A stretch of 64,000 bases of DNA from Pyropia yezoensis (GCA_009829735.1 CM020618.1:32836894-32900893), one strand, 5' to 3'; shown: positions 19,308 through 30,523, counted from the stretch's first letter. Notes: generated by a model from the sequence alone, not told the origin. Made by a program: numbers and translations.

Positions 19308-21031
19308 GAGGGTCCCGGCTCCTGGGAACCGACGGTAACATGGCACACTTGGTCCGCCTCGTCATCTGACAAGTTGATCCCTTCACACAGAGCCTGGACC
19401 ATGGCAACACGTATCTGGCGATGGAACTGACGGTCCGCGTTGGGCTTGACCTCGGTACTCTGGCTCCGGCCCCGAGTAGCCGCAAGGAACGAGTCCCGGG
19501 CCTGGATAACCGCTTTCCGTTGGGCCTCGGATAACATGGAACATTGATGGGCCATGTGGCCCGGTTCCCAGCAAAGGTAACAACGGTACGGGCGCCGGCT
19601 ATCCATGGTACGTACCCCCACGAACTGGGGCGTGGATCCCTTGAGCCCAAGCACTTGGCCCGACCCGTTCTTCTCAGTTTCCTTGTCAAGGGGGCCCTTA
19701 AGGATCGTCGAGGGGCCCGTAGGATTGACTGCCATTAACGGTGACGGGTCCGGGGTTGGCTTTGGCCGAAAATCAGTAGGCCTGCGGACGGAAACAGAGG
19801 GACCAGCCTTACTTGAAGAGGACCCTTGGGCCATCTTAATGTCGTCCGTGGCTGCCTTGTACTTGCCCGCAGTAAAAGTAGCCAACTGCTGGTACGTGCG
19901 ATCGGGAACATTGTAGACAAACGCGTCAGTGCGCAGGTACTCAGGGAGCCCTTGGATCAGCTGCTGTTTCATGGTGCCCTCGGTATGGATATTCCCACAC
20001 AGTTCCGTTAGGCCCCGGAGACGGACCGCGAAGGCCTCGATGCCCTCGTCTGGTTCCTTAGCGGCCCGACTGAACCTGTCCTGAGCCAGGGCCAGTGCAT
20101 GGAGCTCTGCGTATGTCTCTAGGAACCAGTTAACGGCCTCTGGGTAACTTGTGATCGAGGAGCCACCAGACGCGCTGGAGGAATCCGGAAGGGCCCGTGT
20201 GTACCGTAGTTCCGCGTCACCAGAAAGGAAATGTGGGATCGCATAAAGGGCCATGCCCTCGGAGACCGCGTTGTCGTTACAAGCCTTTACCAGTCTGCGG
20301 CGCCACGTGAACACTTTCAGGGCCTCCTTACCAGAGAAATTAGGGTACACAGCAAAAGAGTGCTTCATGTTACGCGCGACCCGTCCCATCTTACGAGCCT
20401 CACGTGTCCCGTAGGTAGCCTTCTTGTTCCTCAGACGGTACGTACGGTAATATAGGACCCGAGCAAAGCGATCATCTGAACACTTGATGACCTGGGGCTC
20501 GGTCCGTGGGTACTCAGGGGTCTCAAGGTCCTCCTCATTCAGGACAGAAGAAAACGTGGTTCCCGAGGAAGAGGACGTACAGGAACCGCTGGAATGGTGA
20601 CGACGCCGACGACGGCGGGAACGGGAACGATTGGAACGACTGGTATCATGGGACCCACCCTGGCCAGCAGGACTCTGGCGCAGAGCCTGGGATACAGTAG
20701 CCAAAATCTCATCTCGAAACGTTTCCAGAGTAGTAAAAATGTCTTGGGACCCAGCAACAGGAGCCAAAGGTGGAACTCGGGTCCCCGTCTCGGAACCCGC
20801 ATCCCGTGGTAAATTTTGACCCATAGTAGCCCGAATCCCACCCGGGGGTGCTGTCCCCCGACGCGGAATCCCTGTCTGCCCGCCTCCGCCACGGCCCAAC
20901 GGACCCGAGGGACCGCCACGGCCGCGACCAGCGGGAGTAATCATAGAAACGTCCGACGGCGCACCACGGCCCCGACCTCCCGAGGGAACAGGGTCCGTCA
21001 TGTTGGCCGTACGGTACTCGACCTGAACCAA
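19295..21031 (-). CDS. Chromovirus 1 Gag
   Basis: 578 residues. A Gly/Arg-rich N terminus (GRGRG repeats) and a Ser/Arg-rich patch at about 130-155 are followed by the helical retrotransposon Gag region and a C-terminal CCHC zinc knuckle, CYLCWEPGHMAHQC, with the standard CX2CX4HX4C spacing. Forms the virus-like particle and binds the RNA. It is the first ORF after the primer binding site and overlaps the protease frame by 13 nt at the frameshift site. Confidence 0.9.
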   Translation of the reverse strand: MVQVEYRTANMTDPVPSGGRGRGAPSDVSMITPAGRGRGGPSGPLGRGGGGQTGIPRRGTAPPGGIRATMGQNLPRDAGSETGTRVPPLAPVAGSQDIFTTLETFRDEILATVSQALRQSPAGQGGSHDTSRSNRSRSRRRRRRHHSSGSCTSSSSGTTFSSVLNEEDLETPEYPRTEPQVIKCSDDRFARVLYYRTYRLRNKKATYGTREARKMGRVARNMKHSFAVYPNFSGKEALKVFTWRRRLVKACNDNAVSEGMALYAIPHFLSGDAELRYTRALPDSSSASGGSSITSYPEAVNWFLETYAELHALALAQDRFSRAAKEPDEGIEAFAVRLRGLTELCGNIHTEGTMKQQLIQGLPEYLRTDAFVYNVPDRTYQQLATFTAGKYKAATDDIKMAQGSSSSKAGPSVSVRRPTDFRPKPTPDPSPLMAVNPTGPSTILKGPLDKETEKNGSGQVLGLKGSTPQFVGVRTMDSRRPYRCYLCWEPGHMAHQCSMLSEAQRKAVIQARDSFLAATRGRSQSTEVKPNADRQFHRQIRVAMVQALCEGINLSDDEADQVCHVTVGSQEPGPSGKE

Positions 21032-21121
21032 ACGATCTCGTTACCAGAAACAGGAACCAAGGAACCAAACGCTACCGAGAAGGACAAGGGCTGTCCCGAT
21101 ACGGGAGAGAAGTATAGCCCT

Positions 21122-21138
21122 CCCCTGCTGCTCCACCA
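21122..21138 (-). promoter_or_regulatory. Primer binding site of element 1
   Basis: Sense TGGTGGAGCAGCAGGGG, four bases from the 5' LTR; begins TGG as required to pair with a tRNA CCA end. Identical over 17 nt in element 2. Confidence 0.75.
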
Positions 21139-21142
21139 TAAA

Positions 21143-21787
21143 TGTAGCGTAATGGAACCCAGGTTCCCGAAACCACAAACCACCAACACACACACACAGA
21201 GACCACAGTCCGAAGCCCAGGAAGGAACAGGTAAGAGCCCTTGCTGGTCCACTCGCCCGCCACGATACGAGGCGAAGGTAAACAGAACAAAAGCCCGAGG
21301 GAGAAGGAACCCAAAGCACTATTGATTTTACAAGATGGCCCCGGGGAGAACCCCGGAGCACCCCTCAAGAACCTCCCCCCCTGGCCCCTCCAGGGGCCCT
21401 GAACGAGGCCCCCAGAGGGCGCCCCCAGCGGGCCAAGTGCCAGCAAGGCACCGGCCGCTCACCGGGCCAACACACGAAAAGCAAGCGAAATCCCCCCACA
21501 CACAAATGTCAATCCCCGAAAAAAACCCAGTGGGAAAAAGGGGAAAGACACGAAATCACGCAAGGAAAACAAATGCGAAAAATCAAACAAATAACCCGAA
21601 AGTCAGTATGCCCCAACCCGGCAAGTCCACCACTCCGGGTGACCAATCAGGGCACCGGGCGTGTCGCCACTGCCCGGGCCACCGATGCAGGGACCCTCGG
21701 CCAGCGCGTGATTCCACGTAACGCTGCCAGCCGGGTCCCAAGTCAGTTTCCCGGGTTCCAACGGTCCCTGGGGCTCAGAACGCCACA
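21143..21787 (-). repeat. 5' LTR of element 1
   Basis: 645 bp, partner of 11627-12271. It should carry the promoter for the minus-strand gag-pol RNA. Confidence 0.93.
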
Positions 21788-22564
21788 AGCGGCTTGGCGG
21801 TTTGAATGTTTGTATTTATGTCGAAGCTTACGCGCAACTCCAGCGTCCTGCAGCCGCACGGTTGGCGCCCTACACGGTCGGGGGCGCCATGACGCCCCCG
21901 GGGGCGCATAGACGCCCCGGCCCGTGTGGGGAACGGACGAGTGCTCCAGCTGACGCACGCGTGCGGGATGGAATGAGTACATTTGCTCCCAACTTTTCGT
22001 GCGGAAGTGGCGCGTCCCAGCCATGCGCAACGTCCCCGATGCGGGTGGTGGCCCAATTTGACCCATGGAGGTGCTTTTTGGATGCGCGACGTGGACGACG
22101 CGGAGGGCGGCAGTGGGTGACCGCGGCTTGGCGGTTTGAATGTTTGTATTTATGTACAAGATTACGCGCCACACTGGCGTCCTGCAGCCGCACAGTTAGC
22201 GCCCTAGACGGTCGGGGGCGCTATGACGCCCCCGGGGGCGCATAGACGCCCCGGCCCGTGTGGGGAACGGACGAGTGCTCGAGCTGATGCACGAGTGCGG
22301 GATGGAATGAGTACATTTGTTCCCAACTTTCCGTGCGGAAGTGGCGCGTCCCAGCCATGCGCGACGTCCCCGAGGCGGGTGGTGGCCCAATTTGACCCAT
22401 GGAGGTGCTTTTGGATGCGCGACGTGGACGACGCGGAGGGCGGCAGTGGGTGACCGCGGCTTGGCGGTTTGAATGTTTGTATTAATGTCCAAGATTACGC
22501 GCCACACTGGCGTCCTGCAGCTGCGCAGTTGGCGCCCTACACGGTCGGGGGCGCCATGACGCCC
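21788..22564 (+). repeat. 334-bp tandem repeat: end of unit 1, units 2 and 3, start of unit 4
   Basis: Unit starts (GACGCCCCCGGGGGCG) fall at 21891 and 22225, with the next at 22558. Unit 1 resumes at 21788 where element 1 ends, and unit 4 is cut at 22564 by element 2. Units are highly similar. The period of 334 or 333 is not a multiple of three, so frames shift from unit to unit and the array is not coding. Confidence 0.92.
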
Positions 22565-22927
22565 TGTAGCACAATAGGTATCCGTCGCACGTCCACTCTC
22601 AGGGAACACTCACCAAGGGGGATCGGCACCAACGTCACCGGGAGGCCAAGGTTGCTGTCCTTGGAGCGCAAGCCACGGGACCAAGATGGGAGCCCAAATG
22701 GGAGGGGTTTGTTGTTCTGCCTTGGCCGACGGTGGATTCGCCGCCGGCCCCCTCGTTATAAACCCTCGGAGGCGCTACTAACTACCCTCCACCCCAAGAT
22801 GCAAGTCCCGCTGGTCATACGTAACTTATAGATACCGTGACCAGTACGGACTCCCAAATTGAAAGTTCAGGGTTAGAAGTAGCCCCCCTAATATTAGGGT
22901 CACAATACGGACAACCATATTGCTACA
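22565..22927 (-). repeat. 3' LTR of element 2
   Basis: 363 bp; partner at 32913-33275. Contains a TTATAA core that could act on either strand. Confidence 0.93.
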
Positions 22928-22940
22928 TATCCCCCCCTTA
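22928..22940 (-). promoter_or_regulatory. Polypurine tract of element 2
   Basis: Sense TAAGGGGGGGATA abutting the 3' LTR, the expected plus-strand priming site. Confidence 0.75.
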
Positions 22941-23516
22941 GATTCGGCCCGTCCTCGGGTCGAGTTGCATTCGGGGTTCCGAATGTAAGTGGGTCGCGTG
23001 ACCGTTTACCAGTCGGGTGGGGCTTTGCGCCCTGTCGCGACAGACACCTCTTTTCGAGGTTGTCTGAGGGGGGTGCCCCCCTTTGTGTGGTACGCTCACA
23101 CGATCCGTTTTCCGGACCATTAAATTCCCGATGCGGGTTTCTGTTCACGACCCCCCTTTCCGAGGGGTGGTGCAAGCGGATCCGCCACCAGGCGTCTGGT
23201 GGTAGGGGGGCCCCTCTCGTGAGACGATTGAGTGGGTGGCGGGGGTTGCCCGCGTTGCGTGGGGGCGGTTGGGGGTGACCCCCCTGGTTACCCCGTGTGG
23301 GGGGGGCGTGGCTCCGGTCCAGGTGCCTGGGTGGAGCGCCCTCGTAGCTCAGCTGGCGTGGGTCGTCCCGCGCTGCCGTCTCGCTCGTGCTGAGCTGTGC
23401 GGTTATAAGCCCGGGTGCCCGCGCTTCCCTGGCTCGTCCGCGCGAGCGTTCCTTGTACCGGGTCGAGCCGTCCTCGGCTTTTCTGCACGGGGCGCCCCTG
23501 CTACCCCGGTTTCACC
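22941..23516 (+). promoter_or_regulatory. Leader of the antisense gene in element 2, with TATA-like box
   Basis: A 576-bp noncoding stretch. GGTTATAAG at 23401-23409 lies about 110 nt before the antisense ATG at 23517 and is a plausible TATA box. A sequence matching the pol III A-box pattern (23345-23356) is also present, but no convincing B box follows. Confidence 0.4.
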
Positions 23517-25886
23517 ATGTCGGACCCCCAGGTACCCGGGGGCGAGGACGACCTCCTGCTTGAGGAGGAGGAAGAGGTGATGGTGGACGACGTTCCCGTC
23601 TCCGCCACTGCTGCCGAGTGCTTCTTGGCGAGCTCGTCGGAGGACGAGGACGACCGGGTGACCGTTCGTGTGGCCCCGGAAGGAGCGCCGGGTGGATTGT
23701 CGTCCGTGTGCAGCGGCACGACGGCTCCGTCGGGTGGCGGGCATCCGCGTGTAGCGGCTGCCTCTACCCCTACTCCTCCGGCGGCCCGGATGGCTCCTGT
23801 CGCCGGTGCCGGCGTGGCTCTACCTCGAGACGCCGTCGCCGGCGTGTCGGATGGGCGTGGCGGCACCCCGGCCGGGACGGCGGGTCAAGACGGCGCGGGT
23901 GCCCGCCCGGTTGGTGTGTCCGCGGCGGCGGGTAACGGGTCTACCCCTGCTGCCTCCGTGGTGCCCACGTCGGGCCCGGGTGGCGGCGAAGCTCTGCCCG
24001 CGGTGCCGCGGACGCTTGGTGGTCAAGAAGTGTCTACCCCGATGGCAGTGGACTCCGGGAGCTACTCCGGGCGGGCGCCCGCCCTTCTTCTTCCTCCTCG
24101 GCCCCGTGCACCTCCGGCACCGGCCCATCTGCCGAAGGGGCATCCCCCGGCGCCCCCGATTCTTCCTGGTCCTGCCCGGGTTGCCCCGTTGGGTGGCGGC
24201 GTCGCCGTGGCGGCGGGTCAACCCGCCATGTCGATGTCCGATTTGGTGGCTCGGGTTCGAGGCTTGACTGTGCAAGAGTCAATGGAGTCCGCTGGGCGGA
24301 TGCGGGTGGACTTCCACCAGCCGCGTCTCCCTGGAGAGACCTCCCGGCGCGTCAAGGTGGACCCGAGTTGGGAGCGGGAGTTGGTGCGGCTGGTCAACCA
24401 GCCGAACGCCGTCCGAGTGGAGCATCATTGGATCCTGAGCCAGCCGGAGGACCGGCATGCGCAGCTCTGCCGCACCCGGATTGGGCGGGGTGAGGTCTAC
24501 CTCGACTCCGCCTTCGGGATATGCGACTTGATTGCCCCCGCGTTGCTGCGGTAGGTTGACTACCCGGCTAGTGCTCGGGGGATTGCGGCGGCGGCGGAGC
24601 CGGTAGCGTTTGGAGAGACGGTGGGTGATACCGGCCGGTATCCCGGCTTTGAGTACTTCCCGGGGGTATCCCCGTACCTGACGTTGACGGCTTTGTACCC
24701 GCCTATGGCGGGGTTGAAGTCAGCGTCGAGCTGGCGACGCAACCATGGTGTCATGGCGGATGCGTTCCGCACCGATATAACGTGTGCGTTGCAGACCGGT
24801 AACGGTCGCGCGCCGGTGTACACTGCCGTGCGCCCGCCTCTGTGGCAGGAGGGGTGGGAACCCGCCCCTGCTATCCGGTTTGACACCGGCTCCTGCCTCC
24901 GATACTTCGGGAGTGTGTTGGCCTCCCGGCCGGTCCACCCGTTGCAGGGTACCTTCACCCTTGAGGTTACCCTCGGGCAGGCTTCCTCCTTCTTGCTGTC
25001 CGTCCGCCGGCAGGGGCGCCTGTTTCATCTTCCGACGGGTGTCCGTCGGCACATCGCGCAGTTGGGCGTGGACATGATAGCAGCCAAGACCGGGTTGGCC
25101 CGGGAGTTCGAGGCCCTGCTGGCTGTTCACGATGCCGTGAACTGGACTGGGGTGTCGGCCCTTCCCCCGTACCGGGACCCGCAGGCTGGGGCTTCCCCCT
25201 TGCCTCGTCACTCGTTGCGTATCCGGCGTACTCAGCCGGGTGAGCCCCATTGCCATGGGTGGGCGTCCACCGAGGCTGTTGCTGACCTGGGTATTCCCAT
25301 GGTTATCCATGACCCTCTTCAGGTCCTTGGCCCGTGGTTCGGTAACCCGATACCGGCGGCGGTTGGCCGTCGTCCCCGAGAGTGGGGCTATGCGGGTGGG
25401 GAGCGTGAGGTGTCCCGTCGTCGGGCCGAGCCCCGCCGGGTTTACGGTGGGGCCCGTTCAGTAGGGTCCTACCGGGCCTCGTATCAGGTGCCACCGGCTC
25501 CTGTAGTAGCCGTGTCGGCTCCTGTGGCTCCTCTGGCTGTGCCAGTGTCACCTCCCGCCCCTGTCATGCGTGACGGGGGTCCCCGTCTCTGGTATGAGGG
25601 TGTTGACGCCCTTGTTGTCCGCGCAATGCGGGAGGGTCTCTCTGTTAGCTGGGGGGATATCCCCCCAGGTGCTGCGCTGGTTGGGTCAGCGCGTTGCTTC
25701 GGAGGCGTACTTGACCGCCTCCAGACAGCTCTGGAGGACGTGGAGGCTGGCCGCAGCACCCGCGTTCAGCTATGCACCGAGGTAACTCGGGTGATTGACC
25801 GTCGTGAGATTGCCGACCGGTGGAGCATGGAGGTATACGCGCTTACGCGTGAGTGGCCTCCCTCGGGCAGTGGGTCTACCCACTGA
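23517..25886 (+). pseudogene. Antisense ORF of chromovirus 2, interrupted by one in-frame TAG
   Basis: A plus-strand frame of 789 codons between pol and the 3' LTR, broken only by TAG at 24552-24554. Part one (345 residues) starts MSDPQVPGGEDD, has an acidic patch (LLEEEEEVMVDD), a Pro/Ala/Gly-rich middle and a complex end (SMSDLVARVRGLTVQESMES). Part two continues in the same frame for 443 residues with complex sequence (GFEYFPGVSPYLTLTALYPPM, WEPAPAIRFDTGSCLRYF) and a C-terminal helical block. No known domain is recognised. I see no clear similarity to the antisense product of element 1, though the position is the same. The TAG may be a mutation or a leaky stop. Confidence 0.6.
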
Positions 25887-26336
25887 GGAGTGCTATTGTT
25901 TGTGAGGGAGAGGGCCCCGGTGACCCTTATGATGGCCGGGTAGTAGTGAGTATAAACTCATCCCCCGCTGGGGCGTATGCATGATACCAATGCCTGCCAT
26001 TGGGGAGTACCCCGTCTGACTTAGTCGTGGCTTGCCTCGGTTCTTTCCCGCATCCCCCAACCCATCCTGGTTGGTTAATACTCATGAAGGTCAACCTTCT
26101 TGGTCCGTCACTTGCCTCCTGGCTGAAGGCTTACCTTGGTGTAAGCCTTAGGTTACTTTGAGATTATCGGAGTTAGTCATCTCCTTCAAGTAAACTTGTA
26201 AAAGTCAGTAGCTTACTTAGGTTGCCTAAGTCCGCTCCAACTTAGTAAACCTAAGTCTTGACGAGTCCATGTGACACCCTACTTAGTAGGTATAAGCCTC
26301 ACCCCCCAACAGCCGAAGTCGGTGTCGGTTGGGTTG
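25887..26336. other. Hairpin-rich convergent 3' region of element 2
   Basis: Noncoding space between the stops of the antisense ORF and pol. It holds several perfect inverted repeats: AAGGCTTAC/GTAAGCCTT (26126-26149), ACTTAGG/CCTAAGT (26215-26231) and ACTTAG/CTAAGT (26240-26256), with many ACTTAG copies. These could help end or process both converging transcripts. Confidence 0.55.
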
Positions 26337-27761
26337 TTACAGTAGGCGTCGTCGCCTCATGTAAGGCATGAGGAGTTGGCGGGGTATATTCGCCGCCTGT
26401 TCCCAGGTGGGTAAGTCGTATCCGACCCACATAACCTTGACGTACCAGGGTCCTGGAAGGTCCGGGTCGGTGTGTCCGACCACGCTCTCTACTTGGTATG
26501 GAATCCCATCCGGTCCCACTGGGTCATCTGACCGGTGGGTTGTGAGAGCTTCATGTAGCAACCCAGCCGGTACCGGCTGAGGCTGTTCCGGCTTCGGAGC
26601 AGGTGTCACATCGTTGAGGTTGATGCGTTGTATCTCCGTATCGGAGTGCAGGATTACAGAGTGATCATCTCTGTGTAAGATCTGGTACGGTCCCTTGACC
26701 GGTTGCATAAGCTTGTTCCCGCGGAACTTCTGGTGTCTGATATAGACCCAGTCACCTGTTACCGGGGTTGCGTTGCGTACCCGTAGCCGGGCGTCAAAGT
26801 TCTTCTTGTACCGAAGTTGTGTACGGTCAAGGGCACCCTTGAGCTTTGGAATCATCCACGATAGCTTGGCCAACCAAGCTAAGTGGATTCGTTCGGCCGG
26901 TCGGCCCTTCGGTATATCATACCGAGTGCATCTGCCCGGTGGCAGCGTCAGGTTACCGACGCCCATCGGCATGACCCATTCCAGGGGGGCAATGGTGGTA
27001 CTCCGGTGGGGCCTGGCATTGTATGCCAGGGTCAATACGGACAGAAGCCTGTCCCACGTCTTCGTGTGTTCCGCCACATAGCATTGGAGCATCTTGACGA
27101 TGGTGCGGTTGAACCGCTCCACCTGCCCGTTGGACTGCGGGTGGTAGTCGGATGCCCGACGGGGTTCGATACCGAACATGCCCAGGACCTTAGTGCAGAA
27201 TGCTGACGTAAGGTTTGCTCCGTTATCGGAGAGGAGTTGCCTCATTACTCCGTAAGCACTGATCCAGTGGTCAACCACTGCGTTCATGATGGTGTAGGCC
27301 GTATCTTCCGGGATTGCTACTGCCCGTGACAGCTTAGTAAAGCGGTCCGTCATGACCAGGATGTACCTGTTCCCTTCTTCCGTTACCGGAAGCGGTCCGA
27401 GCATGTCGATCGCGACTTGCTCGTTGGGTCCATCCGGGGGGAAAAGTTTCATAGCGGATGCCCGCCTATGAAGACTCATGCGATTCCGTGCGCACGGGTG
27501 GCATCCCCGCACGTGGTCGATTACGTCGACGGCCATTGCTGGCCAGTAGAAGAACCTTCGCATTGCTGCGAACATGCGCGAACCCCCCGGGTGTCCGGCT
27601 GTAGGGTTCTCGTGTTCTCGTTCCATGACGGCCTGCCGTAAGGACACGGGAACCACGACCTGATGCCGTCCATCGGCAGGTGCCCGCCGATATATGAGTC
27701 CGTCCTCGTTCTCGGAGAAGATGCCGGCCGTGCCGGCCAGGAGGTTAGCACGATGGCGTTT
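26337..27761 (-). pseudogene. Chromovirus 2 integrase and chromodomain
   Basis: Continues the RT-RNase H frame after a TGA at 27762-27764. Zinc region HENPTAGHPGGSRM ... CHPCARNR, catalytic Asp in VAIDMLGPLP, second Asp in LLSDNGANLTS, catalytic Glu in HPQSNGQVERFNRT, the GPY module (GPYQILHRDD) and a C-terminal chromodomain (VESVVGHTDPDLPGPWYVKVMWVGY). The core itself looks intact; the break is upstream, between RNase H and integrase. Confidence 0.85.
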
Positions 27762-28762
27762 TCAGTCATCGTCATTGGCCTGTGCCTCGCGGAAGTCCGC
27801 GAGGGTCAATGGGCACGCAAGGTGTGCCATGGTATGGTCAACCATACTTTGGGTAGCATTACCCACCATGCACACCGGTACCACCGGGATGTCTTCGTCC
27901 ACCTGTCGGGTATCCCCGCTTGGGGTATCGAGTCGCGACTGAGCGTCCCCCAGATGATGGGTGGAGCCGGCCTTATATATGGTCCGGTAGTCGTGCTCGG
28001 CCATCTTCAGCCTCCACCGGGCTAGCCGACCGTGGCTGTCGGAATCCTTGTCACCAAGGTTGAGAAGCCATCGTAAAGGTTCGTGGTCGGACCTTACGAT
28101 GAACCTGGAACCTTCCAGGTATGGCCGGAGCAGTTGCACTGCCCATATGACTCCGAGGCACTCGCGCTCGGTGGCACTATAGTTACGCTGAGCCGGGTTG
28201 AGTGTCCGGCTGAAGTACCCTACCGGATGTAGGTCCGGGATAGCATTATCGGTACCGATGATGGTCTCTCCCTGTAGCAGGGTGCATCCCTCTTGGGTGT
28301 CGCAGGCGTCGACGTCGATGACGAAGGTCCCGCGTCTATGCGGCAACGCAAGCACGGGTGGGGCTAGCAGAGCTTGCTTGAGCAGCTCGAATGCCTCTCC
28401 CTCGCTGGGCGAGGGAGGTTGGAGTACCTTTGGCAAGGCACTGCTCGTCAGAAACGTTAACGGTTTGGCTATACGAGCGAAGTCCTTGACGAACCGTCGG
28501 TATACGTTGCACATCCCCAGGATGCTTTTCAGCTGTGTCTGGGTGGTTGGGTACTGCGCATCCCGGAGTGCCCGGGTATTGGCTTCGAGCACTCCCAGTT
28601 TACCTGGTGTGATCTGGTGACCCAGATACTCGACTGTCTGCTGGAAGAAGGCGCACTTCTTGCGGCGCCGGGTTACCCCGGCGTTCCGCAAGAGGGTGAG
28701 TACGTCGTCGACATGTTGCACATGGTCATCCATGTTACGCGAGAAGACGGTGACGTCGTCCA
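27762..28762 (-). pseudogene. Chromovirus 2 RT thumb and RNase H, after a frameshift
   Basis: Open frame beginning just after the RT catalytic box. It carries VEYLGHQITPGK, ILGMCNVYRRFVKDFA, RNase H FVIDVDACDTQEG, TERECLGVIWAVQLL and VRSDHEPLRWL. It is out of frame with the upstream RT part owing to a one-base loss inside the YLDD-equivalent box at about 28762, and it ends at a TGA (27762-27764) before the integrase. Confidence 0.85.
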
Positions 28763-28792
28763 GTACACCAGGCAGTTACGCCACTTGACTCC

Positions 28793-30523
28793 CTACAGTA
28801 TGATGTCGATGGCCCGTTGGAATGTGGCGGGGGCGTTGGACAATCCGAAAGGCATCCTTAGGAACTCGTACACGCCACTGTGACAGACGAACGCCGTCTT
28901 GGGGATATCCTCTTCCGCCACTGGGATCTGCCAGTACCCGGCATTGCAGTCGATAGTGGTAAACACTGTGGCTTCCCCCAGTGAGTCGATACACTCGTCC
29001 ATCCTTGGTAAAGGGTATGATTCTTTCTTGGTAACCAAGTTGAGGCGTCGATAGTCGATGCAAAACCGAGGGGTTTGATCCTTCTTCGGTACGATCACGA
29101 CTGGGGCACCCCACTCCGACATCGAAGGTCGGATCACCTTAGCTTCACTCGTCCTCTTCACTTCCCCATCAACGATCTCTCGTTGCATAGGTCCCGCCCG
29201 ATGCGGTTGCGACCGCGCTGGTCGAGCACCTGGTACCAGGTCTATACGGTGTTGGGTTGCCCCAATGGTACCCAGCGCCCCGCCGGTCCACATGACGTCG
29301 TGCTTTCTTAGCATCCGTCGTACCCCTTCAGCTACCGAAGGGGGAAGGTGGTCGAGGTCAGCCTCGGCCAGTGCCTTCAAGGCTTCTTGGTCCTTTGGCG
29401 GCATGTCCGCCGGAGCCGCCGATGGGTTAGGCTTCCCGTCATCGGGTTGCTGTCGCTCGGTGGTCTCGGCGACCGCCAGCACCTCAAGTGGTTCCACTTG
29501 ACCTTCCTTATCAGGGGTAAGGATATCTCCTCCGTAGAGCTCGGCAATCCCGAGGATAGTTCCCTTCGGGAGGGTGACTGCCTTACGGCGATAGTTCGCC
29601 ATCACCAGCAGTGATGACCCCCCTGCTGGGAGGTCTGCGATACCATTGGCCATGGTCAACCCATGGCGCTTGTAGGTTCGTAGGTTGGACTGGACTCTGC
29701 AGATGCCTGCCAGGTCACAGTTAACCGGGAGGACGGTCTCCGATAGCGGCTCAAAGCCAGTCCGCTTGGCCAGCCGGAGTGTCTTCGGTTCTACGCTTGC
29801 GTATACCTCAGCCACGTTAACGTGGCTCCCTTGTAGCGTCAGGTCCCTGACGATCGCTGTCTGTCCTCTCTTCGTCCCGTCGGCCTCTTGCAGCTCGACG
29901 GTCCTCCGGCCCGGCCGGATTGCATCAACGTGAACGTTGATGAAGGTGCACCCCAGTATGCAGGGCACAGATAGCGTCTCACATACCAGGAAGTCAACTT
30001 CCGTAGTAAGCTCCCCGATGGTGACCTGCAGCGACATTGCTGCGGTCGTACGAATGAGACGACCATTCGCATCCTTGATCGTGGGTCCCCGAGCGACTCT
30101 GACTCGCGGGAGCCACTTGTCCGGGAGGGTATCCTTCCGGATCAAGTTAGGTCCAGCCCCTGTATCCAGTACGGGGTAATACGACCGGGTCGACTGGGGG
30201 TCTACCCCCAGTGTGGCTGATACCGTGAAGTTCTCCAAGGTGAACAGTACGTGGCCTACACAGATATCCGGTGTAGCTCGGGCATCCTGAACAGGGCCCT
30301 TGTCTGGTTCCATGTGACGGGGCTTCCCGTCCTCTCCTCCCAACCTTGGAGGTTGGTCATCAATCCCCTGACGCCGTGTCGTCGGGGCCGGAAGGTGTAC
30401 CCGGGGGTTGATGCGGCGTCGGCTCAACCGCGCTCTCCGTGGGGCTTTCCCCGCGGCAGTCCGGGGTAGCTTGCTCGGGTTACCCCAGCGACCCCTTGTC
30501 GTCCTTCCTCTTACTCGTTTCCC
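28793..30523 (-). pseudogene. Chromovirus 2 protease and N-terminal RT
   Basis: Entered by -1 frameshift from gag at 30517-30523; the frame is open from that point. Protease motif VLDTGAGPNLI, then RT motifs RFCIDYRRLN, YPLPRMDECIDSLGEATVF and FGLSNAPATFQRAID. It ends early at a TAG (28793-28795) a few codons before the catalytic box, so RT is inactive. Unlike element 1, protease and RT share one frame here. Confidence 0.85.

Larger units (their letters stand above)
11627..21787 (-). mobile_element. Ty3/gypsy chromovirus 1, full length, young
   Basis: A 10,161-bp LTR retrotransposon on the minus strand. It has two 645-bp LTRs (21143-21787 is the 5' LTR; 11627-12271 the 3' LTR) with TG...CA ends and only two differences noticed by eye, so insertion is recent. 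Order in the sense direction: primer binding site, gag, protease, RT-RNase H, integrase with chromodomain, then an antisense reading frame, polypurine tract and 3' LTR. Flanking pentamers CGCGG (left) and AGCGG (right) are a five-base target duplication with one mismatch. It sits inside a 334-bp tandem repeat unit. One nonsense codon interrupts the integrase. Confidence 0.93.

Noticed and set aside
23345-23470. Possible pol III A box TAGCTCAGCTGG with a weak GGTCGAGCC downstream
   Set aside because: Spacing of about 115 nt and a poor B box; no acceptor stem. Left as a note in the antisense leader.
16073-27764. TGA recoded as Trp, because both pol genes carry an in-frame TGA
   Set aside because: Host genes here end at ordinary TGA codons (for example at 1358-1360 and 5890-5892), and element 2 has other lesions, so mutation is simpler.
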